The notes beneath the pieces were generated by a model, which saw nothing but the letters and a program-made list of their open reading frames with translations, was not told the origin of the DNA and ran no database searches. This document shows positions 1-8,515 of a DNA stretch of 64,000 bases, piece by piece. The stretch is taken from NCBI GenBank assembly GCA_019752335.1, contig JAIEMJ010000013.1, forward strand, positions 124,001 to 188,000, in the 5' to 3' direction. Within the stretch, counting starts at the first letter, position 1; each line of letters starts with the position of its first letter. The translations under genes were made by a program, and so were the position numbers. Source of the DNA: Bryobacteraceae bacterium. GTDB lineage: Bacteria > Acidobacteriota > Terriglobia > Bryobacterales > Bryobacteraceae.

Positions 1-1620
1 CGATGGCAAACCAGCCTGAGAGCCAACTGTGTGAAGCACACCGCGGTGGAACCAGCTTAATCCCCCCACGGAGCCAATCCAGAGACGCCCGTCGTCGGTG
101 ATCAAAAGTGAATAAACGTTGGGCGAACGCAGTCCCTGATCTCTGCCAAAGTTATCAATCTGGTCTCCCTTGAGCCGGTAGAGTCCTCCGCCCGTGTTAG
201 CGCCAGCCCACAGCACCCCATCGTTGTCCTCCGCAAGCGTCGCAATCGAGTTGTCCCGCAAGCCCGTGAACCTAAGTTGCGGCCCGTTCCAACGAAAAAG
301 CCCGCGGTTCCTGGTTGCGAGGAAGATGGAACCGTCCCGGCTACGCAGTGCGCAACTGACCTGTAGCGATGCGAGGGCGGGAACCGGCGTGGTTCGATTC
401 GGGGTCCATAGATAGCCGCCGTTGTCACTGCCAATGAAAAGCCGCTCCCCACCCATTGCTAACATGGTCAATGGCATTGGCTTTCCTGGAATTCGAGTTG
501 GCCAAGTTGTCGCCCGACCTCCGACTATTCGGGTTACTCCCTCGGACGAAGCTGTCCAAATCGATCCACCTTCCCCGCGAAGAATCGGACCCGGATTCTT
601 GACGGCTCCTTCACGCTCCGTAAAGATTCTGATTGGCGCGTCCCTGAGTCGATCCAACCCTCCGCGGGTCGCCGCCCAGAGATTTCCCTCACGGTCCTCC
701 ATCGCATCCGAAGTGAAGTCCGCGCTGAGTCCTAACTTTTGGTCCATCTTGGCAAGGTGCCCATTTGAAACGCGGTAGAGCCCCGTCGAGGCGGAGATCC
801 ACATGTTTTTGTCTCGATCCACCATGCAGCCGATTGCGTAGATCACCTCGCGATTGATCAGCTCGTCGACAACAAAACCGGATCCATTCCAGTAGGAAAC
901 GCCTTTGACTCCAGTTGCCCAAAGCTTACCGTCGTGGTCCTGGCAAAGGCCGGTCAATCGGTTGTGGGCGAGACCATTCTCCATAGTGAAGTTTTCCAGC
1001 TTGTCGCCACGAATCCTGTACACGCCGGCACCGAATGTAGAAAACCAGACGTCTCCGTCCTTTTCGAAAAATGAGTTTACTGGAATTGGGGGCAGCTTGA
1101 TGGGCAGCGTTTCGATGCCGTCCTCGGTCAACCGTGCAATCTTCCCCTCGCGAGTCCCGATCCACAATCGACCGTCTTGGGTCCGGTATAGAGCCATGAT
1201 GTCATCCGACGGAAGCCCATCTTTGGTCGTGAAAGTACGAAAATGGCCACGCACCAAGTGAGAAATGCCGCCCCCCAGGGTTGCCACCCAGAGCGATCCA
1301 TCTGAATCGACCTGGAGATCTTGAATCGTGCTGCTCTCAAGTCCATCCGATCCAGCCCGGAAGGTGGTGAAGCGGACTCCGTCAAATCGCACCAACCCCC
1401 CGCGCGTTCCGAGCCACAAGTATCCATCCGGTGTCTGCTTCAGTCGGCGTACAGCCTGAAGGCCTGCGTCCGCAGTCCAGGAGGTATGAACATACTGGGA
1501 GATCGCTCGATCTGGGCTGAGCGCCATTACGGTCGGCACGCAAACTGTAGCCCAAGTCCAGAGTGCCAAGAGGCACCCTATACGTGCTGGAAACGCTATG
1601 AAGGTTTGCGGAAGAAACAC
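1..1620 (-). CDS. propeller-type sensor histidine kinase, N-terminal part (runs off left edge)
   Basis: One open frame of about 540 codons with no stop before the window edge. A GTG at 1620 gives a hydrophobic signal peptide followed by an LSPDRAISQY block, the same N-terminal block as in the two complete kinases at 41114 and 47330 (LDPTRAPSQY, LDPNRALSQY). The rest is a run of beta-propeller repeats with the reg_prop signature (DGYLWLGT, DGSLWVAT, DGRLWIGT, GKLWATG, NMWISA). By homology, the Y_Y_Y domain, membrane segment, HisKA_3 and ATPase domains should lie left of the window. The periplasmic propeller probably senses an extracellular ligand, possibly a glycan by analogy with Bacteroides hybrid systems. 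The start is uncertain because no clear ribosome site precedes the GTG. It is the last visible gene of the minus-strand set beginning at 4911. Confidence 0.8.
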   Translation of the reverse strand, partial: MFLPQTFIAFPARIGCLLALWTWATVCVPTVMALSPDRAISQYVHTSWTADAGLQAVRRLKQTPDGYLWLGTRGGLVRFDGVRFTTFRAGSDGLESSTIQDLQVDSDGSLWVATLGGGISHLVRGHFRTFTTKDGLPSDDIMALYRTQDGRLWIGTREGKIARLTEDGIETLPIKLPPIPVNSFFEKDGDVWFSTFGAGVYRIRGDKLENFTMENGLAHNRLTGLCQDHDGKLWATGVKGVSYWNGSGFVVDELINREVIYAIGCMVDRDKNMWISASTGLYRVSNGHLAKMDQKLGLSADFTSDAMEDREGNLWAATRGGLDRLRDAPIRIFTEREGAVKNPGPILRGEGGSIWTASSEGVTRIVGGRATTWPTRIPGKPMPLTMLAMGGERLFIGSDNGGYLWTPNRTTPVPALASLQVSCALRSRDGSIFLATRNRGLFRWNGPQLRFTGLRDNSIATLAEDNDGVLWAGANTGGGLYRLKGDQIDNFGRDQGLRSPNVYSLLITDDGRLWIGSVGGLSWFHRGVLHTVGSQAGLPS

Positions 1621-1658
1621 TGGGGAATCACGTAGTATTGACGATTTAGCCTTTAATT

Positions 1659-2642
1659 TTAAGCGATCTGGCTATGGAGTTGCTTTGCCTCAACGACAGG
1701 AGGCACGATGCCGAGGCGTCGAATCCGGTACAAAAGAGTGGTCCGGGGGACACCGAGCCTGGCGGCTGCGCCATCAGCCCCGCCTACTCTCCAGCCAACC
1801 TCCTGGAGGGTGCGACGTATACAATCTCGCTCCACCTCCAGCAGAGTCCTTGGCGCTGGTTCAAACGCCGGTGCCTCATCTCCCAGTTGCCAAACGGGAG
1901 CTTCCAACACGGGACCGCCGGACAGGATAACAGAACGCTCGACAAAATTCTGAAGTTCACGAATGTTGCCAGGCCAGGAATAACGGCAAAGATGTTGCAT
2001 TACGGACTCGGATATGGTCTCGATATGCTTATCCATCTGCCGGGCGAAGAGCGAGACGAAGTGCTTCACCAAATGAGGGATGTCCTCAGGGCGATCTCTC
2101 AAAGCAGGAACGCGAATCGGAAATACGTGCAGCCGGTAAAAAAGATCTGCCCGGAAGCTGCCTTCATTGACCATTTGCCGCAGGTTCCGATGGGTCGCCG
2201 CGACGATGCGGACATTCACCTTGATCGTCTTCCCGCTTCCCAAACGCTCGAACTGTTTCTCCTGAATGATCCGTAGCAGTTTCGCCTGGAGATCCAGGGG
2301 AATATCGCCAATCTCGTCGAGGAACAGGGTTCCGCCGTGGGCGGCCTCGAACCTTCCAATACGCTGCACGACCGCGCCGGTGAATGCGCCTCGCTCATGC
2401 CCTAACAACTCACTTTCTAAGAGCCCAGCTGGAATGGCCGCGCAATTGACCTTTACGAGTCGATTCTGCCTGCGAGGGCTTGCATCGTGAACGGCGGTTG
2501 CAACCAATTCCTTTCCCGTTCCGGTTTCACCCAGGATTAGTACTGTCGTATCCGCGGCGGCGACGACGTTTACTTGCTGGAGGACTTCGTGGAGAGGGCG
2601 GCTGCGCCCGACCATCTCGATTGCGGAAATGCATGTACTCAT
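1659..2642 (-). CDS. sigma-54-dependent activator (AAA+ plus Fis-type HTH, no sensory domain)
   Basis: A 327-residue enhancer-binding protein that would drive open-complex formation by sigma-54 RNA polymerase. The Walker A motif GETGTGKE is at residues 38-45, the sigma-54 contact loop GAFTGA at 85-90 and Walker B LFLDEIGD at 106-113. A Fis-type helix-turn-helix ([21 protein letters not shown] region) ends the protein. The AAA+ domain begins almost at residue 1, so no receiver, GAF or PAS domain is present, as in PspF-type activators. The start lies 6 nt after the DoxX stop, which indicates cotranscription. Three -24/-12 promoter candidates at 5004, 5793 and 6029 are plausible targets, including the promoter of its own set. 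Because it lacks a sensor domain, its activity is probably set by expression level or a partner protein; that is inference. Confidence 0.93.
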   Translation of the reverse strand: MSTCISAIEMVGRSRPLHEVLQQVNVVAAADTTVLILGETGTGKELVATAVHDASPRRQNRLVKVNCAAIPAGLLESELLGHERGAFTGAVVQRIGRFEAAHGGTLFLDEIGDIPLDLQAKLLRIIQEKQFERLGSGKTIKVNVRIVAATHRNLRQMVNEGSFRADLFYRLHVFPIRVPALRDRPEDIPHLVKHFVSLFARQMDKHIETISESVMQHLCRYSWPGNIRELQNFVERSVILSGGPVLEAPVWQLGDEAPAFEPAPRTLLEVERDCIRRTLQEVGWRVGGADGAAARLGVPRTTLLYRIRRLGIVPPVVEAKQLHSQIA

Positions 2643-2648
2643 AAAGAC

Positions 2649-3044
2649 TTATCCATCCCGGCGTCTGCCGATTTCTAATCGCTTCCATCCGAAGAGCTGA
2701 GCGTCAATTGAATAGGCGCCTGGCCCCAAGAGTCCAACAACGAATGTGATGCCTGTGGTTAAGACGATCGGTGTGCAATAGCAGGAATGAGCTGCAGCGA
2801 TGCATCCCAATAGCGCTATGCCGGCTGCAACCGCAACTGGCACGGCAAAAGCTCCTACTGCAATTAGAAGACTGGATACGGACAAGGTAATGCCCAGCAT
2901 GGAAAATGCGTCGAACATAGACGAAGTTTCGGGCCTACTGCTCAGGCCGTAACCTGCTCTGGCCAGTAAGAACGCCGCTATGGCGCGAAGGAGTAAAAGG
3001 CCTACACCTATGAAACCATTCGGAAAGTTCTGTCCAAGCCACAA
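2649..3044 (-). CDS. small DoxX-like membrane protein
   Basis: A 131-residue protein with about four hydrophobic segments and the terminal motif GPGAYSIDAQLFGW, typical of the DoxX-like family. The N-terminus (FPNGFIGVGLLLLRAIA) matches the related genes at 40002 (FPNGLPGVGLLLLRTLA) and 50819 (GWPGVGLLLLRVAVG). All end in a block like SIDARLFGRREVIIP. The biochemical role of DoxX-like proteins is poorly defined; some family members associate with thiosulfate or quinone oxidation or oxidative-stress complexes. Here the gene lies 74 nt after a NarL regulator and 6 nt before the sigma-54 activator, and the same regulator-DoxX pairing recurs twice in the window. That suggests a role tied to the signalling module rather than to respiration. 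Confidence 0.75.
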   Translation of the reverse strand: MWLGQNFPNGFIGVGLLLLRAIAAFLLARAGYGLSSRPETSSMFDAFSMLGITLSVSSLLIAVGAFAVPVAVAAGIALLGCIAAAHSCYCTPIVLTTGITFVVGLLGPGAYSIDAQLFGWKRLEIGRRRDG

Positions 3045-3118
3045 GAGTAGAATACGACCTGAGAACGAAACGAGCTATTGCCAAGTAGTGAGGGAAAGAA
3101 CCCACACGAATGGGTGTA

Positions 3119-3805
3119 TCAGACGCGGATGAAGCCACGGCGCACAGCGACCATGACGGCATGGGTGCGGTCGTTGACGCCAAGTTTTTGGGAAAGGCTC
3201 CGCATATGCATTTTCACCGTGTCCTCGGCGATTGACAGGCGAAAGGCGACTTCCTTGTTCCGTAGACCTTCGGCGACAAGCTGCAAGACTTCAAGTTCTC
3301 GCGGGGTAAGGCCCTCGGCTCCCAGATGTGAGCTAACCTTTTCGGCCACTGGTGCGGGAATGCAGTGCTCGCCAGCATGCACGGACTTGATCACTTGCCG
3401 CAGTTCTTTTCGCACCAAGCCCTTGATCAGATAAGCCTGAGCACCGGCCTCCAAAGCTCGACGAATGTCGATGTCACCCTCCGCCGAGGTAAGAACGACG
3501 AAGCGGGCTTTGGGGAACGATTTACGAATCGTTCGAATCACATCCACGCCATCGCCGTCGGGCAAACGCAAGTCCATGACCGTGACGTCGGGCACGTGGA
3601 GTTGGAAAGCTGTGACGGCCTGCGCGGCCGTCTCAGCTTCTCCAGCGATGCGTATCTCGGGATCACTGCCCAATAGAGAAACGATCCCCTCGCGAACAAT
3701 GGGATGGTCGTCAACGCAAAGCACACTGATAGGCTCAGGCACGAGTTCATGCCCCTCGGGCAGCAATCCGATCATCGTAGCACCGTTACCGGGAAATCGG
3801 CGCAA
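3119..3805 (-). CDS. NarL/FixJ-family response regulator
   Basis: A 228-residue two-component regulator. The receiver domain has the acidic pair DD at residues 32-33, the phosphoacceptor Asp78 in VTVMDLRLPDGDG and the conserved switch Lys in AYLIKG. The C-terminal LuxR-type helix-turn-helix begins at LTPRELEVLQLVAEG and contains TVKMHMRSLSQKLG. The N-terminal 25 residues before ISVLCVDDHP are longer than usual, so an internal start is possible. It sits 5 nt after the Gfo/Idh stop and 74 nt before the DoxX-like gene. Its partner is probably a HisKA_3 kinase such as the propeller kinase at 1-1620, because HisKA_3 kinases typically pair with NarL-type regulators. The downstream genes are not known targets. 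Confidence 0.92.
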   Translation of the reverse strand: MRRFPGNGATMIGLLPEGHELVPEPISVLCVDDHPIVREGIVSLLGSDPEIRIAGEAETAAQAVTAFQLHVPDVTVMDLRLPDGDGVDVIRTIRKSFPKARFVVLTSAEGDIDIRRALEAGAQAYLIKGLVRKELRQVIKSVHAGEHCIPAPVAEKVSSHLGAEGLTPRELEVLQLVAEGLRNKEVAFRLSIAEDTVKMHMRSLSQKLGVNDRTHAVMVAVRRGFIRV

Positions 3806-3810
3806 GTCTA

Positions 3811-4911
3811 CTAGACAAGCTCCAAGCCGCGTACGGATACGAACGGTCTCTGGCGTGCGAGGCTGATCGCGTCCAGAAGACGATGGCGTGCTAGTGCGTA
3901 GCCGAAGTCTGGAGCAACCTTTGTCCCGTGCTCCAGATCGGAGGCGAACTGTGAATAAAGTCGGCAGACATTGCCGGCAAAGCTACCTGGCGCGCGGCCT
4001 TCCATGTCATCGGGTACGGGGATCGGTGCAACCGATTGTTCTTCGTTGCGACCGCCCAACAGATGCAAGTCGGCCGTTTGAATGTTTCCCATGTTCGCAG
4101 AAAAAGCCAGATCTCCCTGGCTCCCGTTAATCTGCCAGTACAGGTCCCCAGCTCGCGAAAGTCCTCCGCGGTAATAGATCGAAGCGAGCGCTCCGTTGAG
4201 GAGCTGTCCGCACACACTGACTTGGTCTGGAGCCGTAACTGCCACCTGAGATCCGGTATCCGTCACCTGGACGAAGGGTCGCCGAATGGCAGCCAGAGAT
4301 TGGACCATTTCGAACTCTCCTACTACGTGGGTAAGAGTGTCCAACGCATGCATCAAGGGAACGCTCAATGTGGTCGCGCCATTCGCCTCGTCAAAGAGAT
4401 ATGCCCCTTGGCTCGAAGTTACCCCGCCCCAAGCCATGCCGGAGCCTACCAGGGTCGTCGAAAGAATGTCCCCGATATAACCGTCATTTACCAGGCGGCG
4501 AGCATGCTGCACCGCCGGCGCGAATCGACCCTGAAGTCCGACTATCGTGCGTATCCCCAGCTTGCGGGCCTTCGCTTCAAGTACGCTCGCCTGATCCACA
4601 TTCACCGCGAGCGGCCACTCACAATAGACCATCTTTCCAGCGTCTAAAGCGGCCGACACGAGTTCGTGATGATTGGGCACCTTGACGCTCACGACAACTA
4701 ATTCGACGCCCGGATGATGCAGAAGATCCGCAGCATTGCCATAGGACGGAATACCGTAAGCCCTTTCCGCCGCCGTCGCCGATTCCGGACGGCTCGTGGA
4801 TAAAGCGACGACCTCATACTGAGGCAGCGCACGGAGGGCGGGAATGTGTGCCAACGCGGCCCAACTCCTTTCGGGGTTTGCGCCAATGATGCCTACGCGG
4901 ATCTTTTTCAT
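3811..4911 (-). CDS. Gfo/Idh/MocA-family protein, Gal80-like
   Basis: A 366-residue protein with an N-terminal Rossmann fold (VGIIGANPERSW, residues 6-16) and a C-terminal Gfo/Idh/MocA alpha/beta domain. Family enzymes oxidise sugars with NAD(P). Here the usual EKP motif with its catalytic Lys is EWP at residues 98-100, as in the yeast regulator Gal80 and its bacterial relatives. It may therefore bind nucleotide and ligand without classical dehydrogenase chemistry. The start is supported by AAGGAG 8-10 nt upstream of the ATG. A -24/-12 sigma-54 promoter lies about 95 nt upstream, and the regulator, DoxX, sigma-54 activator and kinase follow on the same strand. It could be a metabolite sensor within that module, which is inference. 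Confidence 0.85.
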   Translation of the reverse strand: MKKIRVGIIGANPERSWAALAHIPALRALPQYEVVALSTSRPESATAAERAYGIPSYGNAADLLHHPGVELVVVSVKVPNHHELVSAALDAGKMVYCEWPLAVNVDQASVLEAKARKLGIRTIVGLQGRFAPAVQHARRLVNDGYIGDILSTTLVGSGMAWGGVTSSQGAYLFDEANGATTLSVPLMHALDTLTHVVGEFEMVQSLAAIRRPFVQVTDTGSQVAVTAPDQVSVCGQLLNGALASIYYRGGLSRAGDLYWQINGSQGDLAFSANMGNIQTADLHLLGGRNEEQSVAPIPVPDDMEGRAPGSFAGNVCRLYSQFASDLEHGTKVAPDFGYALARHRLLDAISLARQRPFVSVRGLELV

Positions 4912-5003
4912 GGTGATCTCCTTGAGATGGTTTAGGCGGCAGCCCGAGACTAGTCTGAACGTTCGTTGTGTTCAAGCCGGGTAAGCCGCTCGGTTGATAG
5001 TGG

Positions 5004-5020
5004 TGCAATTGCGGGTCCAG
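5004..5020 (-). promoter_or_regulatory. candidate sigma-54 (-24/-12) promoter for the 4911-to-1 gene set
   Basis: Read on the minus strand the site is CTGGACCCGCAATTGCA. It has GG and GC separated by exactly 10 nt and an intact TTGCA -12 box; the only clear deviation from the TGGC -24 box is A for C. The predicted transcription start is near 4992, about 80 nt before the Gfo/Idh start codon. A sigma-54 activator is the fourth gene of the set this promoter would drive, which implies autoregulation. Confidence 0.6.
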
Positions 5021-5072
5021 GCGTGAATGACAAAAGTCCCATAATTGCGGGCAAATTTCGATTTCCCGAAGA

Positions 5073-5750
5073 CTACTGTGCCGGGCCTTCGTCACCGAGT
5101 CGAAGAAGTTCGTCAGCGGTGGGATCGTTTTCACTGGCTGCGGTCCGAACCTCCCCCAAGAACGGCTCTAGGAACGTGGAGCGATCCACGGTTCCGGTTG
5201 CAAGCGCCGCGGCTCCGCCAGCTCTGATAAAGCGAAGGCAACGAACCCCGATGAAAGAAAGAATGGCCGTCAGGTACGGCTCCACGTAGTTCAGCGCGGC
5301 TGCCGGGGACTTCGGCTCATAGATTCCACCACTCGCCACCACGATTGTTGCCTTCTTGCCCTTGAGGAGCCCCTCAGGTCCCGCTTCGCTGTACTTAAAG
5401 GTTCTGCCCCTGAGCACAACCTGGTCAATCCACAACTTGAGGACAGACGGTATACTGAAGTTGTGCATCGCAACGCCCAGAACATATTCGTCCGCTTCCT
5501 CTAGTTCGCCGATTAGGACGTGGGACCACGCAAGCGCCGCTTGCTGTTCTTGGGAACGCATGGCCACCGCGACGGCCGACGCTACGATCCATTTGGCGTC
5601 GACGCGCGCCGGCGGATCCGCCGCCAAATCGCGGTGCATCACGCGTCCATTCGGATGGGCGCTTTTCCAGACCCGGACGAATTCAGCAGTCAATTCCCGA
5701 CTTACTGAGAACGGTGACGGACTGGAGTCTATATGTAGGAGTGTTGGCAT
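5073..5750 (-). CDS. azoR: FMN-dependent NADH:quinone/azo reductase (AzoR family)
   Basis: A 225-residue flavodoxin-fold protein of the AzoR/acyl-carrier-protein phosphodiesterase family. These use FMN and NADH for two-electron reduction of quinones and azo compounds in the cytoplasm. The FMN phosphate loop is the N-terminal HIDSSPSPFSVSREL. The family region MHNFSIPSVLKLWIDQVVLRGRTFKY, which lines the isoalloxazine pocket, is intact, as is the second flavin loop (ASGGIY). Length is slightly over the usual 200. AGAGG lies 6 nt before the ATG at 5750. It is divergent from the MBL hydrolase at 6089, and each gene has its own sigma-54-like promoter in the shared 338-nt gap. The likely role is defence against quinone or electrophile stress. 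Confidence 0.88.
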   Translation of the reverse strand: MPTLLHIDSSPSPFSVSRELTAEFVRVWKSAHPNGRVMHRDLAADPPARVDAKWIVASAVAVAMRSQEQQAALAWSHVLIGELEEADEYVLGVAMHNFSIPSVLKLWIDQVVLRGRTFKYSEAGPEGLLKGKKATIVVASGGIYEPKSPAAALNYVEPYLTAILSFIGVRCLRFIRAGGAAALATGTVDRSTFLEPFLGEVRTAASENDPTADELLRLGDEGPAQ

Positions 5751-5792
5751 TTCTTACCTCTGACAGATTGGTTACTACAGAGGTTTGACATC

Positions 5793-5809
5793 GCACTTCT
5801 ATGCCCAAT
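5793..5809 (-). promoter_or_regulatory. candidate sigma-54 promoter for azoR
   Basis: Minus-strand TTGGGCATAGAAGTGC has GG-N10-GC with the correct spacing, but its -12 box is GTGC instead of TTGC and its -24 box is TGGG instead of TGGC. The predicted start is near 5781, about 30 nt before the azoR ATG. It is weaker than the sites at 5004 and 6029 and is supported mainly by being one of three candidates close to the sigma-54 activator gene. The 338-nt gap 5751-6088 holds this site and the site at 6029, with no gene. Confidence 0.4.
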
Positions 5810-6028
5810 CGGCCCAATGTGCGGCTTTGCCTTCACTTCTTGGGGTTAAGGGTGGAAGCGCTTGAGGCGCAATCTTCGGTGCTGCGCTTTCGCTAGACAG
5901 ACCTCCGACATCCGCGACGAATGTTCGACTCCGATTGTCTCGATACAAAACTGTTTCCGGCTATTCCGAGCACGATAACTACTCGCAAAATGAATGAGTT
6001 CTCGGCATGGGGCCTCATCGGCGCGCTT

Positions 6029-6044
6029 TGGCGGAGCAAGTGCA
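6029..6044 (+). promoter_or_regulatory. candidate sigma-54 promoter for the MBL hydrolase gene
   Basis: TTGGCGGAGCAAGTGCA has an intact -24 TTGGC box and GTGCA at -12 (one mismatch to TTGCA), with GG and GC exactly 10 nt apart. The predicted start is near 6056, about 33 nt before the ATG at 6089. The upstream 180 nt, between this and the divergent azoR promoter, could hold shared enhancer sites for the activator at 1659; I see no obvious palindrome there. Confidence 0.55.
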
Positions 6045-6088
6045 TCCTATTAGGTCACAGCTCAACGTAAAGCACCTGAAAGGACATC

Positions 6089-7036
6089 ATGTATCGAAAC
6101 AACTTCACCCGCAGAGAATGGTTCCAGAGCGCAAGCATCGCGGCTGGATTCGGTCTCATCGCTCCCCGTCTCCTTGAAGCCGGCAATCCACGCATCGTTC
6201 CAATGATGATCGAGGAGTCGGCAAAAGCCAAAATCACATCCCGCCTTCTGCAACGCAACATCTCGCTCGTTGAAGGTTCCGGCGGAAATATCGCAGTCCT
6301 CAGTGGACAAGACGGCAAGTTGATCGTGGATGCCGGCTTTCGCGTCTCAAAGACTGGAATCAAGGCGGCTCTGGACGGAATCGATGGTCGGCCGATCAAA
6401 TTGCTGATCAATACTCACTGGCACACGGATCACACGGATGGCAATGAATGGCTTCATGAAGCCGGCGCAACGATCATCGCCCATGAGAACACAAGGAAAC
6501 ATCTTGCTGTTGAAACGCGCGTAGATGCTTGGGAGTATACCTTCGCTGCGTCACCAGCTTCGGCGCTGCCCACAAAGGTGTTCTCCTCTGAGCGCAAGCT
6601 GCAGGTGAACTCGTCCGAAGTCCGAATGAAGTACTACACTCCCGCTCACACGGATAGCGATATCCACGTGCACTTCGTGGAGGCTGACATTCTCCATGTC
6701 GGCGATACCTGGTGGAACGGGGTCTATCCCTTCATCGACTACTCGACGGGCGGAAGCATTGACGGCACGATCCGTGCAGCCGAGGCGAATATCGCGATGT
6801 TGAACCGGGACATTCTGGTGATCCCCGGACACGGCGAACCCGGCCACAAGCAAGACCTGGTCGAGTTTCGCGACATGCTCGTAGGCATTCGCGAGAACGT
6901 GGCCAAGCTCAAACGCGAGGGCAGGTCGCTCAACGAGACGCTTGCGGCCAAGCCAACCTCATCCTACGACGCCAAATGGGGACAGTTTCTCATTACGCCA
7001 GCGATGTTCACCGAGCTGGTTTATGTGGGTGTTTAA
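6089..7036 (+). CDS. exported MBL-fold metallo-hydrolase
   Basis: A 315-residue metallo-beta-lactamase-fold hydrolase. The N-terminus has a Tat-like signal (FTRREWFQSASIAAGFGLIA, where RRE-W-F resembles the twin-arginine motif). Zinc ligands are complete: HWHTDH at residues 110-115, His187 in the PAHTDSD motif, Asp206 in GDTW and His248 in PGHG. The domain resembles periplasmic subclass-B3-like and quinoprotein-relay hydrolases, so the substrate is unknown. AAAGGA lies 6-7 nt before the ATG. The next hydrolase gene starts 30 nt downstream, so the two are probably cotranscribed from the -24/-12 site at 6029, and an inverted repeat at 7931 closes the unit. Confidence 0.9.
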   Translation: MYRNNFTRREWFQSASIAAGFGLIAPRLLEAGNPRIVPMMIEESAKAKITSRLLQRNISLVEGSGGNIAVLSGQDGKLIVDAGFRVSKTGIKAALDGIDGRPIKLLINTHWHTDHTDGNEWLHEAGATIIAHENTRKHLAVETRVDAWEYTFAASPASALPTKVFSSERKLQVNSSEVRMKYYTPAHTDSDIHVHFVEADILHVGDTWWNGVYPFIDYSTGGSIDGTIRAAEANIAMLNRDILVIPGHGEPGHKQDLVEFRDMLVGIRENVAKLKREGRSLNETLAAKPTSSYDAKWGQFLITPAMFTELVYVGV

Positions 7037-7066
7037 GAACAATCGAAAGTTGAACCAGGAGAATAT

Positions 7067-7906
7067 ATGCCACACATTCACGCCAAAGATGGAACGCGAA
7101 TTTATTACAAGGACTGGGGAATGGGACAGCCCGTGGTCTTTAGCCATGGTTGGCCGCTCACCGCGGACGCCTGGGAGGATCAGATGCTTTTTCTCGCCTC
7201 CCGCGGTTTCCGGTGCATCGCCCATGATCGCCGTGGTCACGGTCGTTCGGATCAGCCGTGGGACGGCAACGACATGGATACTTACGCAGACGACGTCGCA
7301 TCGCTCGTTACGCAGCTCGACCTGCGCGATGTGATTCATGTCGGTCACTCAACAGGAGGGGGTGAAGTCGCCCGATACATTGGGCGGCACGGGACGGGCC
7401 GTGTCGCGAAGGCGGTACTCATCGGAGCAATTCCGCCGCTGATGCTGAAAACAGGGTCCAATCCCGGTGGACTTCCCATCGAAACCTTCGACGACATACG
7501 AACCGGCGTCCTCAAAGACCGCTCGCAGTTTTTCAAAGACCTCTCGGTGCCGTTTTACGGAGCGAACCGGCCGAACGCCAGCGTATCGCAAGGCCTTCGC
7601 GACAGCTTCTGGCTGCAAGGCATGATGGCGGGACACAAGGCCGTATTCGACTGCATCAAAGCATTCTCCGAGACGGATCTGACCGAAGATCTGAAGAGGT
7701 TCGACGTACCGACGTTGTTCATTCATGGAGACGACGATCAGATCGTGCCGATCGCCGACTCGGCGATGCTCGCTGCGAAGATTGTCCGAAATGCCACGCT
7801 GCAGGTAGTCGCAGGGGCCCCGCACGGTCTTTGCTCGACGATGAAGGATCACGTCAATGAGTCCCTTCTCGGCTTTTTCACTTCTGAGGTAGCTGCGGCG
7901 GCCTAG
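7067..7906 (+). CDS. alpha/beta hydrolase, non-heme haloperoxidase-like
   Basis: A 279-residue alpha/beta hydrolase of the cofactor-free chloroperoxidase/arylesterase group. The nucleophile elbow is GHSTGG with Ser95. Asp224 (in HGDDDQIVP) and His253 (in APHG) complete the triad, and the oxyanion segment is SHGWP at residues 26-30. Such enzymes hydrolyse esters or lactones and show perhydrolase activity in vitro; the natural substrate cannot be read from the sequence. AGGAG lies about 8 nt upstream of the ATG. A close paralogue with the same triad spacing lies at 24293 on the other strand. Since no signal peptide is seen, it acts in the cytoplasm. Confidence 0.92.
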   Translation: MPHIHAKDGTRIYYKDWGMGQPVVFSHGWPLTADAWEDQMLFLASRGFRCIAHDRRGHGRSDQPWDGNDMDTYADDVASLVTQLDLRDVIHVGHSTGGGEVARYIGRHGTGRVAKAVLIGAIPPLMLKTGSNPGGLPIETFDDIRTGVLKDRSQFFKDLSVPFYGANRPNASVSQGLRDSFWLQGMMAGHKAVFDCIKAFSETDLTEDLKRFDVPTLFIHGDDDQIVPIADSAMLAAKIVRNATLQVVAGAPHGLCSTMKDHVNESLLGFFTSEVAAAA

Positions 7907-7930
7907 CTCTGGGAATGGCCCGAAGTGCTT

Positions 7931-7959
7931 GGGCGATCCAGCAGCGTCAAGGATCGCCC
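7931..7959 (+). terminator. hairpin after the MBL/hydrolase pair
   Basis: GGGCGATCC at 7931-7939 and GGATCGCCC at 7951-7959 form a perfect 9-bp inverted repeat with an 11-nt loop, 24 nt after the hydrolase stop. The run that follows (TTCT) is only weakly U-rich, so termination may be partial. Confidence 0.5.
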
Positions 7960-8039
7960 TTCTGAGGCGGCAGAGCAAATCTTGGCGTGCCGCCATTCCA
8001 CAAATTTCTCTCAACCCATTTTGGAAAGGCTTCTTTATC

Positions 8040-8483
8040 ATGCAGTCTGTCGAAAAACCTCTCAAGATCGATATTCCGGTGGTCCTACGGGACGTGAAGG
8101 TGGCCTTCAGCGTGGCCACTTTGGCGTTCGAAGGCGACTTGCCGGCGTGTATGTTTCACCTTCAACTCATCACCGCCGACATCGCTCAGTGGCGGGCAAC
8201 CAGCCGAGTCATTGCAGTCTTCCACACCAACGCCGGGCACGTGGCATTGCACGATGCAGCCTACAATGCGGAACGCATGATCGCCACCGGTAACCCCTAC
8301 AAGGGGCTCCTCAGCGACCTGATGGAGCGCGGTGTCGAGATTGAACTGTGTGGTGCAACGGCAACGGTGCATCGTTGGGGCAATGAAGATATGCTCCCCG
8401 GGATCAAAGTGAATACTGACGCGATGTCCCGGATTTCGCAACTGGTCCAGGAAGGCTTCGTTCAGATCACGGAGTGGAGCTGA
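8040..8483 (+). CDS. DsrE/DsrF-like family protein
   Basis: A 147-residue protein of the DsrE-like fold (COG1416 type). The start at 8040 is chosen because GGAAAGG lies about 10 nt upstream and homology begins there; an upstream in-frame start adds unlikely sequence. The typical core is visible: a strand AVFHTNAGHVALHDAAYNAE, then GNPYKGLLSDLMERGVEIELCGAT. The single conserved Cys in ELCGAT is where sulfur-relay members carry their active-site Cys, but many DsrE-like proteins have no proven sulfur role. It is followed by a short-chain dehydrogenase 32 nt downstream, in a run of stress-type genes. Confidence 0.8.
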   Translation: MQSVEKPLKIDIPVVLRDVKVAFSVATLAFEGDLPACMFHLQLITADIAQWRATSRVIAVFHTNAGHVALHDAAYNAERMIATGNPYKGLLSDLMERGVEIELCGATATVHRWGNEDMLPGIKVNTDAMSRISQLVQEGFVQITEWS

Positions 8484-8515
8484 CGCCCGGAGCGACGCCC
8501 TCTGGAGCCACCGGA

